In this document: one piece after another, positions 1 through 5,914 of the stretch | How positions within the stretch are numbered: the stretch's first letter is position 1 | Layout: the number at the start of each line of letters is the position of its first letter | Assembly (NCBI GenBank): GCA_947178655.1 | Contig: CAMWZB010000059.1 | Span: forward strand, 1-6,467 | DNA length: 6,467 nt | Origin: an uncultured Porphyromonadaceae bacterium | GTDB taxonomy: Bacteria > Bacteroidota > Bacteroidia > Bacteroidales > Muribaculaceae | Direction: 5' to 3' | Translations under genes and position numbers: made by a program | The notes under the pieces: model-generated | What the model was told of the DNA's origin: nothing | What the model saw: only the letters and a program-made list of their open reading frames with translations | Databases searched by the model: none

Positions 1-284
1 CGGAGGATTGACGAAATGACGTTGACAGCTTCGGTATGAAGGTGTTTGTTTCTGCCTATTTTAAGTGAGAAAAACTGCCGCAGCAGCACTGCGGCTGACA
101 ATTGAGCCGAGGGAGAGTCGGAAGACAGATTTTCAACGATTCGCTCAAACCGTGCATTGGCTTCTTCGCGTTTGCGTTTGTTGCTTTTGATGCCTGTATA
201 TTCCAATACCCAGTTAGTGGTCAGGATAAGGAATGGAATCAGGAAAGCCACTACTGTGAAGTATGTACCGTAGTCTAAATTCAT
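1..284 (-). CDS. Membrane-anchored protein, 5' part only (possibly pentapeptide-repeat family N-terminus)
   Basis: This is the first 94 codons of a gene that runs off the left edge; I translated it by hand from the ATG at 284-282, with no stop to position 1. Residues about 9-28 are a hydrophobic helix (VVAFLIPFLILTTNW region), followed by a basic, charged stretch (KSNKRKREEANARFERIV, about 33-50). The remainder is amphipathic helical sequence ending in LRQFFSLKIGRNKH and AVNVISSIL. The layout is one N-terminal membrane anchor, then a cytoplasmic helical region of the kind 'RF..I..LSS..... LSA..LLR'. That resembles the helical N-terminal part of membrane-linked pentapeptide-repeat proteins. 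The family call is inference from pattern memory; the repeats themselves, if present, lie outside the window. The gene is divergent from crcB. A TACTTTTG -7-like box sits about 60 bases upstream of the start. The reading frame is well supported, the family is not. Confidence 0.62.
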   Translation of the reverse strand, partial: MNLDYGTYFTVVAFLIPFLILTTNWVLEYTGIKSNKRKREEANARFERIVENLSSDSPSAQLSAAVLLRQFFSLKIGRNKHLHTEAVNVISSIL

Positions 285-344
285 GAGATTCTAAAGTATA
301 CAGTATGGTTTATTATAACATTAGGAGTTTGAGGAGTACTCGTG

Positions 345-352
345 CAAAAGTA
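345..352 (-). promoter_or_regulatory. Possible Bacteroides-type -7 box for the left-edge gene
   Basis: Read on the minus strand this is TACTTTTG, a full match to the TAnnTTTG -7 consensus of Bacteroidota housekeeping promoters. It lies about 60 bases upstream of the start codon at 284. I could not find a convincing TTTG -33 element at the expected distance, so the call is weak. Confidence 0.35.
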
Positions 353-391
353 CAAAAATGTATTTACATAGCAGCCTGCTGAGCGGAAGAG

Positions 392-423
392 ATTGCCTGC
401 CGTCGTTTTTTTGGCTATATTTG
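392..423 (+). promoter_or_regulatory. Bacteroides-type promoter of crcB
   Basis: The -7 box is TATATTTG (416-423), a full match to TAnnTTTG. The -33 position holds ATTG (392-395), with 20 bases between the two boxes, which is the usual spacing in this phylum. The hisS promoter shows exactly the same geometry. Transcription should begin near 430, giving a leader of about 30 bases before the ATG at 461. That is too short for a fluoride riboswitch. Confidence 0.6.
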
Positions 424-460
424 CAGATGTGATGACCGGATAGATAACAATTTCTGAAAA

Positions 461-841
461 ATGAAGATATTACCTTTTTTAGCTGTATTCGTCGGCAGCG
501 GACTCGGCGGCGTGTGTCGCTATGTGCTCGGGCGGGCTGTGCAGTCGTGGTTCCCGGCGGCAGTGTTGTTCCCATGGGGGACTTTGGCAGTGAATGTGCT
601 CGGGTGCTTTCTCATCGGGCTGTTCTATGGTCTGGCTGACCGTGGAGCGCTTGCGTCGCCTCAGCTGCGCCTGCTGCTCACGGTGGGCTTCTGTGGGGGC
701 TTCACTACATTCTCTACATTCATCAACGAGAATACGCTCTTGTTCGGACAGTCGCGCTTCCTGCTCGTCATGCTGTACATGCTGCTGAGTCTCGCCTTGG
801 GATTCGGTCTGCTCTACACGGGTTACAGACTTGTCCGGTAG
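461..841 (+). CDS. crcB: Fluoride ion channel CrcB/Fluc
   Basis: A 126-residue protein with four hydrophobic helices, the normal size for a single-domain CrcB/Fluc subunit. The family works in the inner membrane as an antiparallel homodimer that exports fluoride and so protects enolase and pyrophosphatase. Seen directly: the N-terminal GG..RY signature (residues 16-21), the helix-2 motif GTLAVNVLGCFLIG with the conserved pore Asn (N45), and the signature GFCGGFTTFSTF (about 76-87). That signature carries the paired Phe residues of the pore (F84, F87) and the helix-3 break that binds the structural sodium ion. The C-terminal helix spans about 100-120. The start at 461 fits family length and lies about 38 bases after a good -7 box. 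The gene stands alone; its downstream neighbour converges on it. No upstream fluoride riboswitch is visible. I am very sure of the family. Confidence 0.96.
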   Translation: MKILPFLAVFVGSGLGGVCRYVLGRAVQSWFPAAVLFPWGTLAVNVLGCFLIGLFYGLADRGALASPQLRLLLTVGFCGGFTTFSTFINENTLLFGQSRFLLVMLYMLLSLALGFGLLYTGYRLVR

Positions 842-855
842 AGGCGGCCGGTGTA

Positions 856-895
856 TATAAAAAGCAGGGCAGCGGACTTGGTCCCGCGGCCCTGC
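856..895 (-). terminator. Rho-independent terminator of the MFS transporter gene
   Basis: GCAGGGC (864-870) pairs perfectly with GCCCTGC (889-895). Inside it, after one A/G mismatch, GCGG (872-875) pairs with CCGC (884-887) around an 8-base loop. On the minus strand the stem is followed by TTTTTATA (863-856), the expected U-tract, and it lies 23 bases beyond the transporter stop codon. On the plus strand the stem is preceded by the A-tract but has no T-run after it, so it should work poorly for crcB. Confidence 0.85.
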
Positions 896-918
896 AGTCA
901 TATAAGGTGTATGCCTGA

Positions 919-2346
919 TTATGCGTCGGCCTGTTCGGTCTCGGCTTCAAGCACTTCTTTGGAAGAAGTCATGTTGGGGTCTTCGAGTCCGTATTTGTGC
1001 TTGGCGTTGAGAGCCTTGAGCCATATGCCGAATATCAGCGCGAGGACGCCGAGACTGGCGAAGAGCAGCATCGGGGCGGTGTAGTTGTACTTCATGGGGT
1101 CGCTGATGCCGGGATTGGACCACATCAGCACCTGGCCGATGAGTATGGGGAAGAGAGCGAGACCGATGTTCTGCACCCAGAATATCAGGGAGTAAGCGGA
1201 GCCGAGGTAGCGTGCTTCCATGATTTTGGGCACAGAGGGCCACAGCGAAGCCGGGACGAGCGAGAACGATATGCCCAGCACGATGATGGCGGTGAATGCG
1301 AGCCATGTGGCCGGATATACAGGCAGCACGAGAGCGAAGGTCAGGTGGCAGGCTATCATCAGTATGGCGCCTGCGATGAGCATGGATGCTCCTCGGCCGT
1401 AGCGGTCAAGCACATAGCCCAGCACTGGAGTGAGAGCTGCAGCTCCGATAGGGAACCATCGGAAGATGTCGGCGGCAGCGGCTTCGTCCATGTGGAGATT
1501 GCACTGGAGCATGTTGGTGGCGAAGCGCTGGAAGGGGAAAATGGCCGAATAGTAGAGCACGCAGAGCATGGCTACAATCCAGAATAGTTTGCTCTTGAGG
1601 ATGTTGCCGACGTCACTCATCTTGAATTCCTCGTCGGAGGGAGCGTCGGAAGCGGAGGCCACTTCATGGTCGAGGCGGGAGTCCATGAAAGAGAATACTA
1701 TGTAGGATATGAGTCCGATAAGGAGGAGGACGGTGCAGAATGCCACAGGAACAACGACGTCGGGCGTCCCGAGCCACGATGCTATGCGCGGAGATATGGA
1801 GAAAATGGCGAATACACCTACGCGGGCAAGAGCCATCTCCAGACCCATGGCGAGTGCCATCTCATGTCCTTCGAACCATTTGGCAAGAGTCTTTGACACG
1901 GTGATGCCGGCCATCTCGCATCCGCAGCCGAATATCATGAATCCGAATGCGGCGAGCTTGGCGCTGCCCGGCATCTCGGTCCACCATGACGAGAGCCACT
2001 GCTCGAAGGCTGTACCTGCGAAGTAGGAGCTGATGGCGTAGAGTTTTATGCAGGCGCCTACGAGCATCACAGATGCCGAGAGCACGCCTGTGAATCGGAT
2101 GCCCATCTTGTCGAGGATGATGCCTGCCAGGATGAGGAAGCCGAACACGTTGAGGATGTATTCGGCTCCGGCATAGTAACCGAACGCGCCGGGCGACCAG
2201 CCGAGCTGGGTCTCGACGAGCGACTGGAGCGGCGACATGACGTCGACGAACATGTAGGCGAAGAACATCATCAGTGCCACGAGCACCAACGCAGTCCAGC
2301 GCGCCCACGCCTTGTCGCGCAGAGTTGTTTGGATTGTTTCTGTCAT
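919..2346 (-). CDS. MFS transporter resembling MFSD1 (possible dipeptide transporter)
   Basis: A 475-residue major facilitator superfamily protein with about 12 membrane helices in two halves. Helices lie roughly at 16-36, 55-80, 86-108, 128-155, 163-190, 196-221, then 254-275, 292-312, 318-340, 344-367, 378-405 and 424-445. Between the halves is a charged cytoplasmic loop (222-253). Motif-A-like turns are visible at GIILDKMGIR (75-84) and GYVLDRYGRG (310-319). From memory, several blocks match the MFSD1 branch: FW..AMLCVLYYSAIFPF (255-271), ASLWPSVP (366-373), LGSAYSLIFWVQNIGLAL (381-398), and the TM4-TM5 region with E144 and R175. Mammalian MFSD1 is a lysosomal dipeptide uniporter; a dipeptide substrate here is inference only. 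The charged C-terminal tail (446-475) is cytoplasmic. The gene has its own promoter and terminator, so it is monocistronic. MFS membership is certain, the substrate is not. Confidence 0.93.
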   Translation of the reverse strand: MTETIQTTLRDKAWARWTALVLVALMMFFAYMFVDVMSPLQSLVETQLGWSPGAFGYYAGAEYILNVFGFLILAGIILDKMGIRFTGVLSASVMLVGACIKLYAISSYFAGTAFEQWLSSWWTEMPGSAKLAAFGFMIFGCGCEMAGITVSKTLAKWFEGHEMALAMGLEMALARVGVFAIFSISPRIASWLGTPDVVVPVAFCTVLLLIGLISYIVFSFMDSRLDHEVASASDAPSDEEFKMSDVGNILKSKLFWIVAMLCVLYYSAIFPFQRFATNMLQCNLHMDEAAAADIFRWFPIGAAALTPVLGYVLDRYGRGASMLIAGAILMIACHLTFALVLPVYPATWLAFTAIIVLGISFSLVPASLWPSVPKIMEARYLGSAYSLIFWVQNIGLALFPILIGQVLMWSNPGISDPMKYNYTAPMLLFASLGVLALIFGIWLKALNAKHKYGLEDPNMTSSKEVLEAETEQADA

Positions 2347-2392
2347 TGTTGCAATAAATTACTTTTTCTTTGGTTTTGTTCTGATTAAAGTG

Positions 2393-2400
2393 CAAATTTA
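2393..2400 (-). promoter_or_regulatory. -7 promoter box of the MFS transporter gene
   Basis: Read on the minus strand this is TAAATTTG, a full match to TAnnTTTG, 46 bases upstream of the transporter start at 2346. The nearest -33-like TTG lies 23 bases further upstream, somewhat too far, so the -33 element is poor or absent. The predicted leader is about 40 bases. Confidence 0.5.
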
Positions 2401-2458
2401 CGCATAATTGATGAAATACAGTGCAAGAGCGCTGAAAAAGTCCGAAAAATGTGGATAT

Positions 2459-2521
2459 AGAGAGGTCGCAGTAATAATACGGAGTTTTATCCGTTAATAA
2501 AACAGAATCAAACCCCTCTCT
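2459..2521 (+). repeat. Nested inverted repeats directly before the outer-membrane protein gene
   Basis: The outer arms AGAGAGG (2459-2465) and CCTCTCT (2515-2521) are exact reverse complements, and the right arm ends one base before the ATG at 2523. Inside them, GTTTTAT (2484-2490) and ATAAAAC (2497-2503) form a second perfect 7-bp hairpin with a 6-base loop. If transcribed, the leader could fold with its translation start at the base of the outer stem. No clean TAnnTTTG box is visible nearby. The function is inferred; 7-bp arms this far apart can arise by chance. Confidence 0.4.
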
Positions 2522-2522
2522 T

Positions 2523-3176
2523 ATGAAACGTCAGCTTTCTGCACTCATTCTCTCGGCGGCGGCTTTGTGCTTTGGCTCCGCCCCGGCTATGGCCCAGGAC
2601 AATACCGGTCCGATATGGGGCGTCAAGGCCAATCTGAATATCGAACTGCCCGGAAATATGCATAACGATAATGTCTCGGATGACTTCTTCCGCACGGGTG
2701 CCGGCCTCTCCGCCGGTGTGGTGTGCAACTTATATCTGGGGAGCAACTTCTACTTCGAGCCCGGTGTGTCGCTATTCTACGGGCAATATAAGATCCGGGA
2801 CCTGTCGGTGATAGTGGACAATGTCAATACAGTCAGTATTGACGGGCCGGTGAAGAAGTTCGGAGTGCGCGTTCCGCTCGTGTTCGGCTATTCGTTAGAC
2901 TTTTCTGACCGTTTTGCGCTGAATTTATTCACCGGTCCACAGTTGAGCTATGCCCTTGCCGGCGATATCTCGATGCCTGCCGAGGTCGAGGACGACGGCA
3001 TTGACCTGTGGCGGTCGCAGCGCCGCTTCGACTGCGGATGGAAGATCGGGGTCGGCTTCCCTATCGGCAATGTCACAGTATCCGTCGAGGGCGACTTAGG
3101 CATCACCGACCTGCAGAAAGGCGACCTCACTTTCCGCGAGAACCGAGTGTCGCTCGGCCTTGCCTATTACTTCTGA
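2523..3176 (+). CDS. Secreted outer-membrane beta-barrel protein (PorT / OMP_b-brl family type)
   Basis: A 217-residue protein with a clear Sec signal peptide: basic MKRQ, hydrophobic core LSALILSAAALCFGSA, and a cleavage site after AMA (residue 24, before Q25). The mature part is a run of alternating hydrophobic/polar strands and glycine-rich turns. Examples are IWGVKANLNI (31-40), GAGLSAGVVCNLYL (59-72), FYFEPGVSLFYGQY (76-89), FGVRVPLVFGYSL (113-125), FALNLFTGPQLSYAL (131-145), CGWKIGVGFPIG (171-182) and VTVSVEGDLGI (184-194). The protein ends in a strand with a terminal Phe (SLGLAYYF), the usual barrel-assembly signal. About eight strands are likely, as in the small porin-family barrels common in Bacteroidota. 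No enzymatic motif is seen and the role is unknown; it could be structural or a small channel. It is divergent from the MFS gene, and hisS downstream has its own promoter. Confidence 0.85.
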   Translation: MKRQLSALILSAAALCFGSAPAMAQDNTGPIWGVKANLNIELPGNMHNDNVSDDFFRTGAGLSAGVVCNLYLGSNFYFEPGVSLFYGQYKIRDLSVIVDNVNTVSIDGPVKKFGVRVPLVFGYSLDFSDRFALNLFTGPQLSYALAGDISMPAEVEDDGIDLWRSQRRFDCGWKIGVGFPIGNVTVSVEGDLGITDLQKGDLTFRENRVSLGLAYYF

Positions 3177-3181
3177 GAGGT

Positions 3182-3213
3182 ATTGCATATCCGTGGTTTT
3201 TTGTGTAATTTTG
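3182..3213 (+). promoter_or_regulatory. Bacteroides-type promoter of hisS
   Basis: The -7 box TAATTTTG (3206-3213) fully matches TAnnTTTG. ATTG (3182-3185) lies 20 bases upstream as a -33 box, the same spacing as in the crcB promoter. The predicted transcription start is near 3220, which leaves a very short leader of about 14 bases before the ATG at 3234. The promoter fills the gap after the outer-membrane protein gene, so hisS is probably transcribed on its own. Confidence 0.65.
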
Positions 3214-3223
3214 TGCAAAATTA
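3206..3223. repeat. Perfect 18-base inverted repeat containing the hisS -7 box
   Basis: TAATTTTG (3206-3213) and CAAAATTA (3216-3223) are exact 8-base reverse complements separated by TG. The left arm is the hisS -7 box, so the right arm offers an identical -7 box on the minus strand. The repeat covers the -7 box and the likely start of transcription, which is where a dimeric repressor would sit. Its use as an operator or as a two-way promoter is inference. Confidence 0.5.
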
Positions 3224-3233
3224 GAAATCACAA

Positions 3234-4595
3234 ATGGCACAGAAACCTTCTACACCCAAAGGTACGCGCGACTTCTCTCCCGTGGAGATGGCGCGTCGCA
3301 ACTATATATTCGACACCATCCGTGAGGTGTTCCGTCTTTTCGGCTTCCGTCAGATCGAGACTCCTGCGATGGAGAATCTCTCCACGCTGATGGGCAAATA
3401 TGGCGAAGAGGGCGACAAACTCCTCTTCAAGATTCTCAATTCGGGCGACTATCTCAAGGGTGTGGACCCGGCTCTGATAGAAGCCAACGACACTCTGCGT
3501 CTGGCCTCCAAAATCTGTGACCGCGGCCTGCGCTACGACCTTACGGTGCCTTTCGCACGATTCGTAGTGCAGCACCGCGATGAGATTCAGCTCCCCTTCA
3601 AACGCTTCCAGATACAGCCCGTATGGCGTGCCGACCGTCCGCAGAAGGGACGCTACCGCGAGTTCTATCAGTGCGACGCCGATATGGTAGGGTCCGACTC
3701 GCTGCTGAACGAGATTGAGCTGCTCCAGATGGAGGACATGGTGTTCGCGCGTCTGGGCATCCGTGTGGCCATCAAGCTGAACAACCGTAAGGTGCTGGCC
3801 GGTATCGCCGAACTCATCGGCGCTCCGGACAAGCTGGTAGACATTACGGTGGCCATCGACAAAATCGACAAAATCGGTCTTGAGAAGGTGAACGAGGAGC
3901 TGGCCGCACGCGGTCTGTCGCAGCAGTCGATCGAGGCCCTCCGTCCCATCCTTGAAATTGACGGCACCGGTCCCGAACGTCTCGCCAAACTTGCCGAGCT
4001 CCTTGCTCCGAGTGATACGGGCACCAAGGGCGTCGAAGAACTCCGCACGGTCTACGAAGGCACCCTCGCGCTGGGCCTGAACGCACAACTCGACATAGAT
4101 GTCTCGCTTGCCCGTGGCCTGAGCTACTACACCGGCACCATCATCGAGGTGAAGGCTCTCGATGCCGAAATAGGCAGCATATCGGGCGGAGGCCGCTACG
4201 ACAACCTCACCGGCATCTTCGGCCTTGACGGCATCTCCGGTGTAGGCATCTCCTTCGGAGCCGACCGCATCTATGACGTGCTTCTCGCACTCGATCTCTT
4301 CCCTTCGGAGACGACCGGTTCAACCCGTGTGCTTTTCGCAAACTTCGGCACCGCCGAGGCCGCCGCATCGCTCGGGCTCATCAAACAGCTTCGCGCGCAG
4401 GGCATATCGGCTGAAATCTATCCGGACCAGTCTAAGATGAAGAAGCAGATAGGCTATGCCAACTCCATGGCGGTGTCTTTCTTCGCCATCATAGGCGAAT
4501 CTGAGCTTGCCGAAGGTACGGTGACGGTCAAGAACATGGCCGACGGCACGCAGACCACCGTGCCTGCTGACAGACTCGCCGACATCGTCGGATAA
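3234..4595 (+). CDS. hisS: Histidyl-tRNA synthetase
   Basis: A 453-residue cytoplasmic class II aminoacyl-tRNA synthetase that charges tRNA-His with histidine using ATP. The N-terminus [12 protein letters not shown] (5-16) is the typical HisRS opening and fixes the start. Motif 1 lies around 39-46 (RQIETPAME), with the FKIL segment at 65-68. Motif 2 lies at about 124-148, with R132 and the loop [14 protein letters not shown]. The histidine-specific motif [10 protein letters not shown] is at 292-301, GGGRYDNL at 318-325, and motif 3 [11 protein letters not shown] at 336-346. The C-terminal anticodon-binding alpha/beta domain covers about 365-453 (RVLFANFG, then [18 protein letters not shown]). 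An insertion-type domain (about 170-285) lies between motif 2 and the histidine motif. It is somewhat longer than the E. coli enzyme. All key motifs are intact. It has its own promoter and converges with the methyltransferase gene 5 bases after its stop. Confidence 0.97.
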   Translation: MAQKPSTPKGTRDFSPVEMARRNYIFDTIREVFRLFGFRQIETPAMENLSTLMGKYGEEGDKLLFKILNSGDYLKGVDPALIEANDTLRLASKICDRGLRYDLTVPFARFVVQHRDEIQLPFKRFQIQPVWRADRPQKGRYREFYQCDADMVGSDSLLNEIELLQMEDMVFARLGIRVAIKLNNRKVLAGIAELIGAPDKLVDITVAIDKIDKIGLEKVNEELAARGLSQQSIEALRPILEIDGTGPERLAKLAELLAPSDTGTKGVEELRTVYEGTLALGLNAQLDIDVSLARGLSYYTGTIIEVKALDAEIGSISGGGRYDNLTGIFGLDGISGVGISFGADRIYDVLLALDLFPSETTGSTRVLFANFGTAEAAASLGLIKQLRAQGISAEIYPDQSKMKKQIGYANSMAVSFFAIIGESELAEGTVTVKNMADGTQTTVPADRLADIVG

Positions 4596-4600
4596 AATAT

Positions 4601-5839
4601 TCAGACTTTCTCAGTTACAGCCAGAACTCGGTTGCCGTGGCTGTCAGTGAATCCGAACAATTGCTGACTTCCGCCGTCACGGACGCCGAGTTTTGCACGC
4701 AGTGCGTCGGCCGACATGCCGAAGTTGCGTACGGTCACGTTGATGCGAGGGTACTCGCGGGCGAAACGTTTCAGCACTTTCGAAGCCCATGGCAATACCT
4801 TTGTGACGCGGTATGCCGTGCCATGAAAGCCTTCGACATATTCGTGCGAAGTGAGCAGGCGCGTGTTGGGGTGGAATATCCTCAGATTCCATCGTGAGGC
4901 TACGAGCCTTAGCGCACCTGTCTTCATAAGGGCCGGCGACGGTTCGTAGATATAGCAGCCTTCGGTAAGCGTGTCGCATACCGGGGGCTGCGGTGCATTC
5001 AGCTCCTGTGCGGCCGTAAAGGAGAATATCTCCGCCTGGCGGTGTGCTCCGAGAGTCACGGCCTCGATGAGAGTGGGCGTGTCAGAGGCCTGGTGTGCGA
5101 AATTGACCATTATGAGCAGTTCCTTGCACTCGGTGGCTGTGCCGACGGCCATTACAGCCATGGGCGGCGGTGTGACTTCCGCTATCGTATGCGCTATGTC
5201 GAGCATAGGCGATGCCTTGATGATGAGCAGGTCGCATATGCGGCTAAGTTTCGGCATCATAGCCGTCACCTGAGGTTCGCAGTCGCTTAAGGCAAATACG
5301 CGCGATCCGTCGGCCGCACGTCGGGCAGGGTCGATGAATACTGTGGCAAAGCGCCGGCCGTCGGCCAGGCACTTGTCGGTGAAGTCGGTGCAGTCGCCCT
5401 CGATGGCTTCTACAGAGTCGGCCACGTGCATCCCCCGGGCATTGTAGCGCAGCGCCTCGACCTTCGGCTTGTCGCGCTCAATGGCTGTTACCGACGATGC
5501 CCGGGTGGCGGCATGCAGTGCGTCGATGCCCAGACCGGCTGTCAGGTCGGCTGCCGGAAGACCTTCGGCCACGAGTGATGCGTGAAAAGAAGCCACAACA
5601 TCGGCTGTGGACTGTTCGCCGGCCAGTACTGAGGGGAAGTAGAACCGCGGGAACGCAGCCAGCGTGTCGGCGAGTTTCTTGCCGAATCGCCTGCGGCACT
5701 CAATCTGAGTTATTGCCTCGGCATAGTCCAAAGGCCCACTCTTTCCGGCATACTTGAGCCTCAGAGCGGCGAGGTCGTCATTGATATGCGCTTCGACCCA
5801 GTCGAAGAAATCGTCGTTGAGAGTAGTGTTCATATCCAT
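4601..5839 (-). CDS. THUMP-like class I SAM-dependent methyltransferase (PG_1098 type)
   Basis: A 412-residue protein. The N-terminal helical part (1-90) contains DYAEAITQIECRRRFGKKL (38-56) and PRFYFPS (64-70). A Rossmann methyltransferase domain follows. Its motif I is ADLTAGLGIDALH (97-109), with an acidic ribose-binding residue in AIERD (E121), GDCTDF at 148-153 and the motif-IV-like DPARR (170-174). The C-terminal region (about 315-412) has NVTVRNFGMSADALRAKLGVRDGG, split here around residues 367-390, and then LFGFT. That pattern is the THUMP-like domain found with these methyltransferases in Bacteroidota. THUMP domains bind RNA in other enzymes, so an RNA substrate, tRNA or rRNA, is likely but inferred. 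Two in-frame ATGs (5839 and 5833) give MDM at the start; the choice is open. The gene lies downstream of pgk on the same strand with a hairpin between. The assignment to the PG_1098 group is from memory. Confidence 0.88.
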   Translation of the reverse strand: MDMNTTLNDDFFDWVEAHINDDLAALRLKYAGKSGPLDYAEAITQIECRRRFGKKLADTLAAFPRFYFPSVLAGEQSTADVVASFHASLVAEGLPAADLTAGLGIDALHAATRASSVTAIERDKPKVEALRYNARGMHVADSVEAIEGDCTDFTDKCLADGRRFATVFIDPARRAADGSRVFALSDCEPQVTAMMPKLSRICDLLIIKASPMLDIAHTIAEVTPPPMAVMAVGTATECKELLIMVNFAHQASDTPTLIEAVTLGAHRQAEIFSFTAAQELNAPQPPVCDTLTEGCYIYEPSPALMKTGALRLVASRWNLRIFHPNTRLLTSHEYVEGFHGTAYRVTKVLPWASKVLKRFAREYPRINVTVRNFGMSADALRAKLGVRDGGSQQLFGFTDSHGNRVLAVTEKV

Positions 5840-5845
5840 ATATCA

Positions 5846-5888
5846 CAAAGAACAAGAGAGTGCATCATGAAGTTGACACACTCTCTTG
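5846..5888 (-). terminator. Hairpin between pgk and the methyltransferase gene
   Basis: CAAGAGAGTG (5853-5862) and CACTCTCTTG (5879-5888) are perfect 10-base reverse complements around a 16-base loop. On the minus strand the stem is followed by TTCTTTG (5852-5846), a broken U-rich tail, which suggests a rho-independent terminator for pgk starting about 27 bases after its stop. The tail is not a clean U-run, so some read-through is likely. The hairpin ends 13 bases before the methyltransferase start codon, leaving no obvious room for a separate promoter. Confidence 0.72.
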
Positions 5889-5914
5889 CTTATTTCAGTG
5901 GAGCAGGGTGATGA

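Noticed and set aside
370..380. Small palindrome AGCAG-C-CTGCT between the left gene and crcB
   Set aside because: The 5-base arms do not extend and the loop is one base. It is expected by chance and has no T-run after it.
285..460. Fluoride riboswitch upstream of crcB
   Set aside because: No GGNGATGG-type core or pseudoknot arms could be found, and the promoter position leaves a leader that is too short.
479..901. A 140-codon open frame on the minus strand over crcB
   Set aside because: It is antisense to a well-supported crcB and also runs through the terminator. Its Gln/Arg/Glu-rich translation resembles no real protein.
997..1587. A 196-codon open frame on the plus strand
   Set aside because: It is the antisense shadow of the MFS transporter gene. 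Its product is low-complexity, rich in Glu, Gly and His, with no hydrophobic core or domain.
3177..3203. Terminator after the outer-membrane protein gene (T-run at 3197-3202)
   Set aside because: No stable stem precedes the T-run; GGTAT and ATATCC pair only with a bulge. The region is better explained by the hisS promoter.
3855..3880. Short tandem repeat of AAAATCGAC within hisS
   Set aside because: It encodes DKIDKIG, a segment often seen in HisRS (as DK.DK.G), so the repeat reflects protein sequence rather than a DNA element.
3228..4088. A 286-codon open frame on the minus strand
   Set aside because: It lies fully antisense to hisS, whose conserved motifs are intact. Its translation has no recognisable domain, and long antisense frames are common opposite GC-rich codons.
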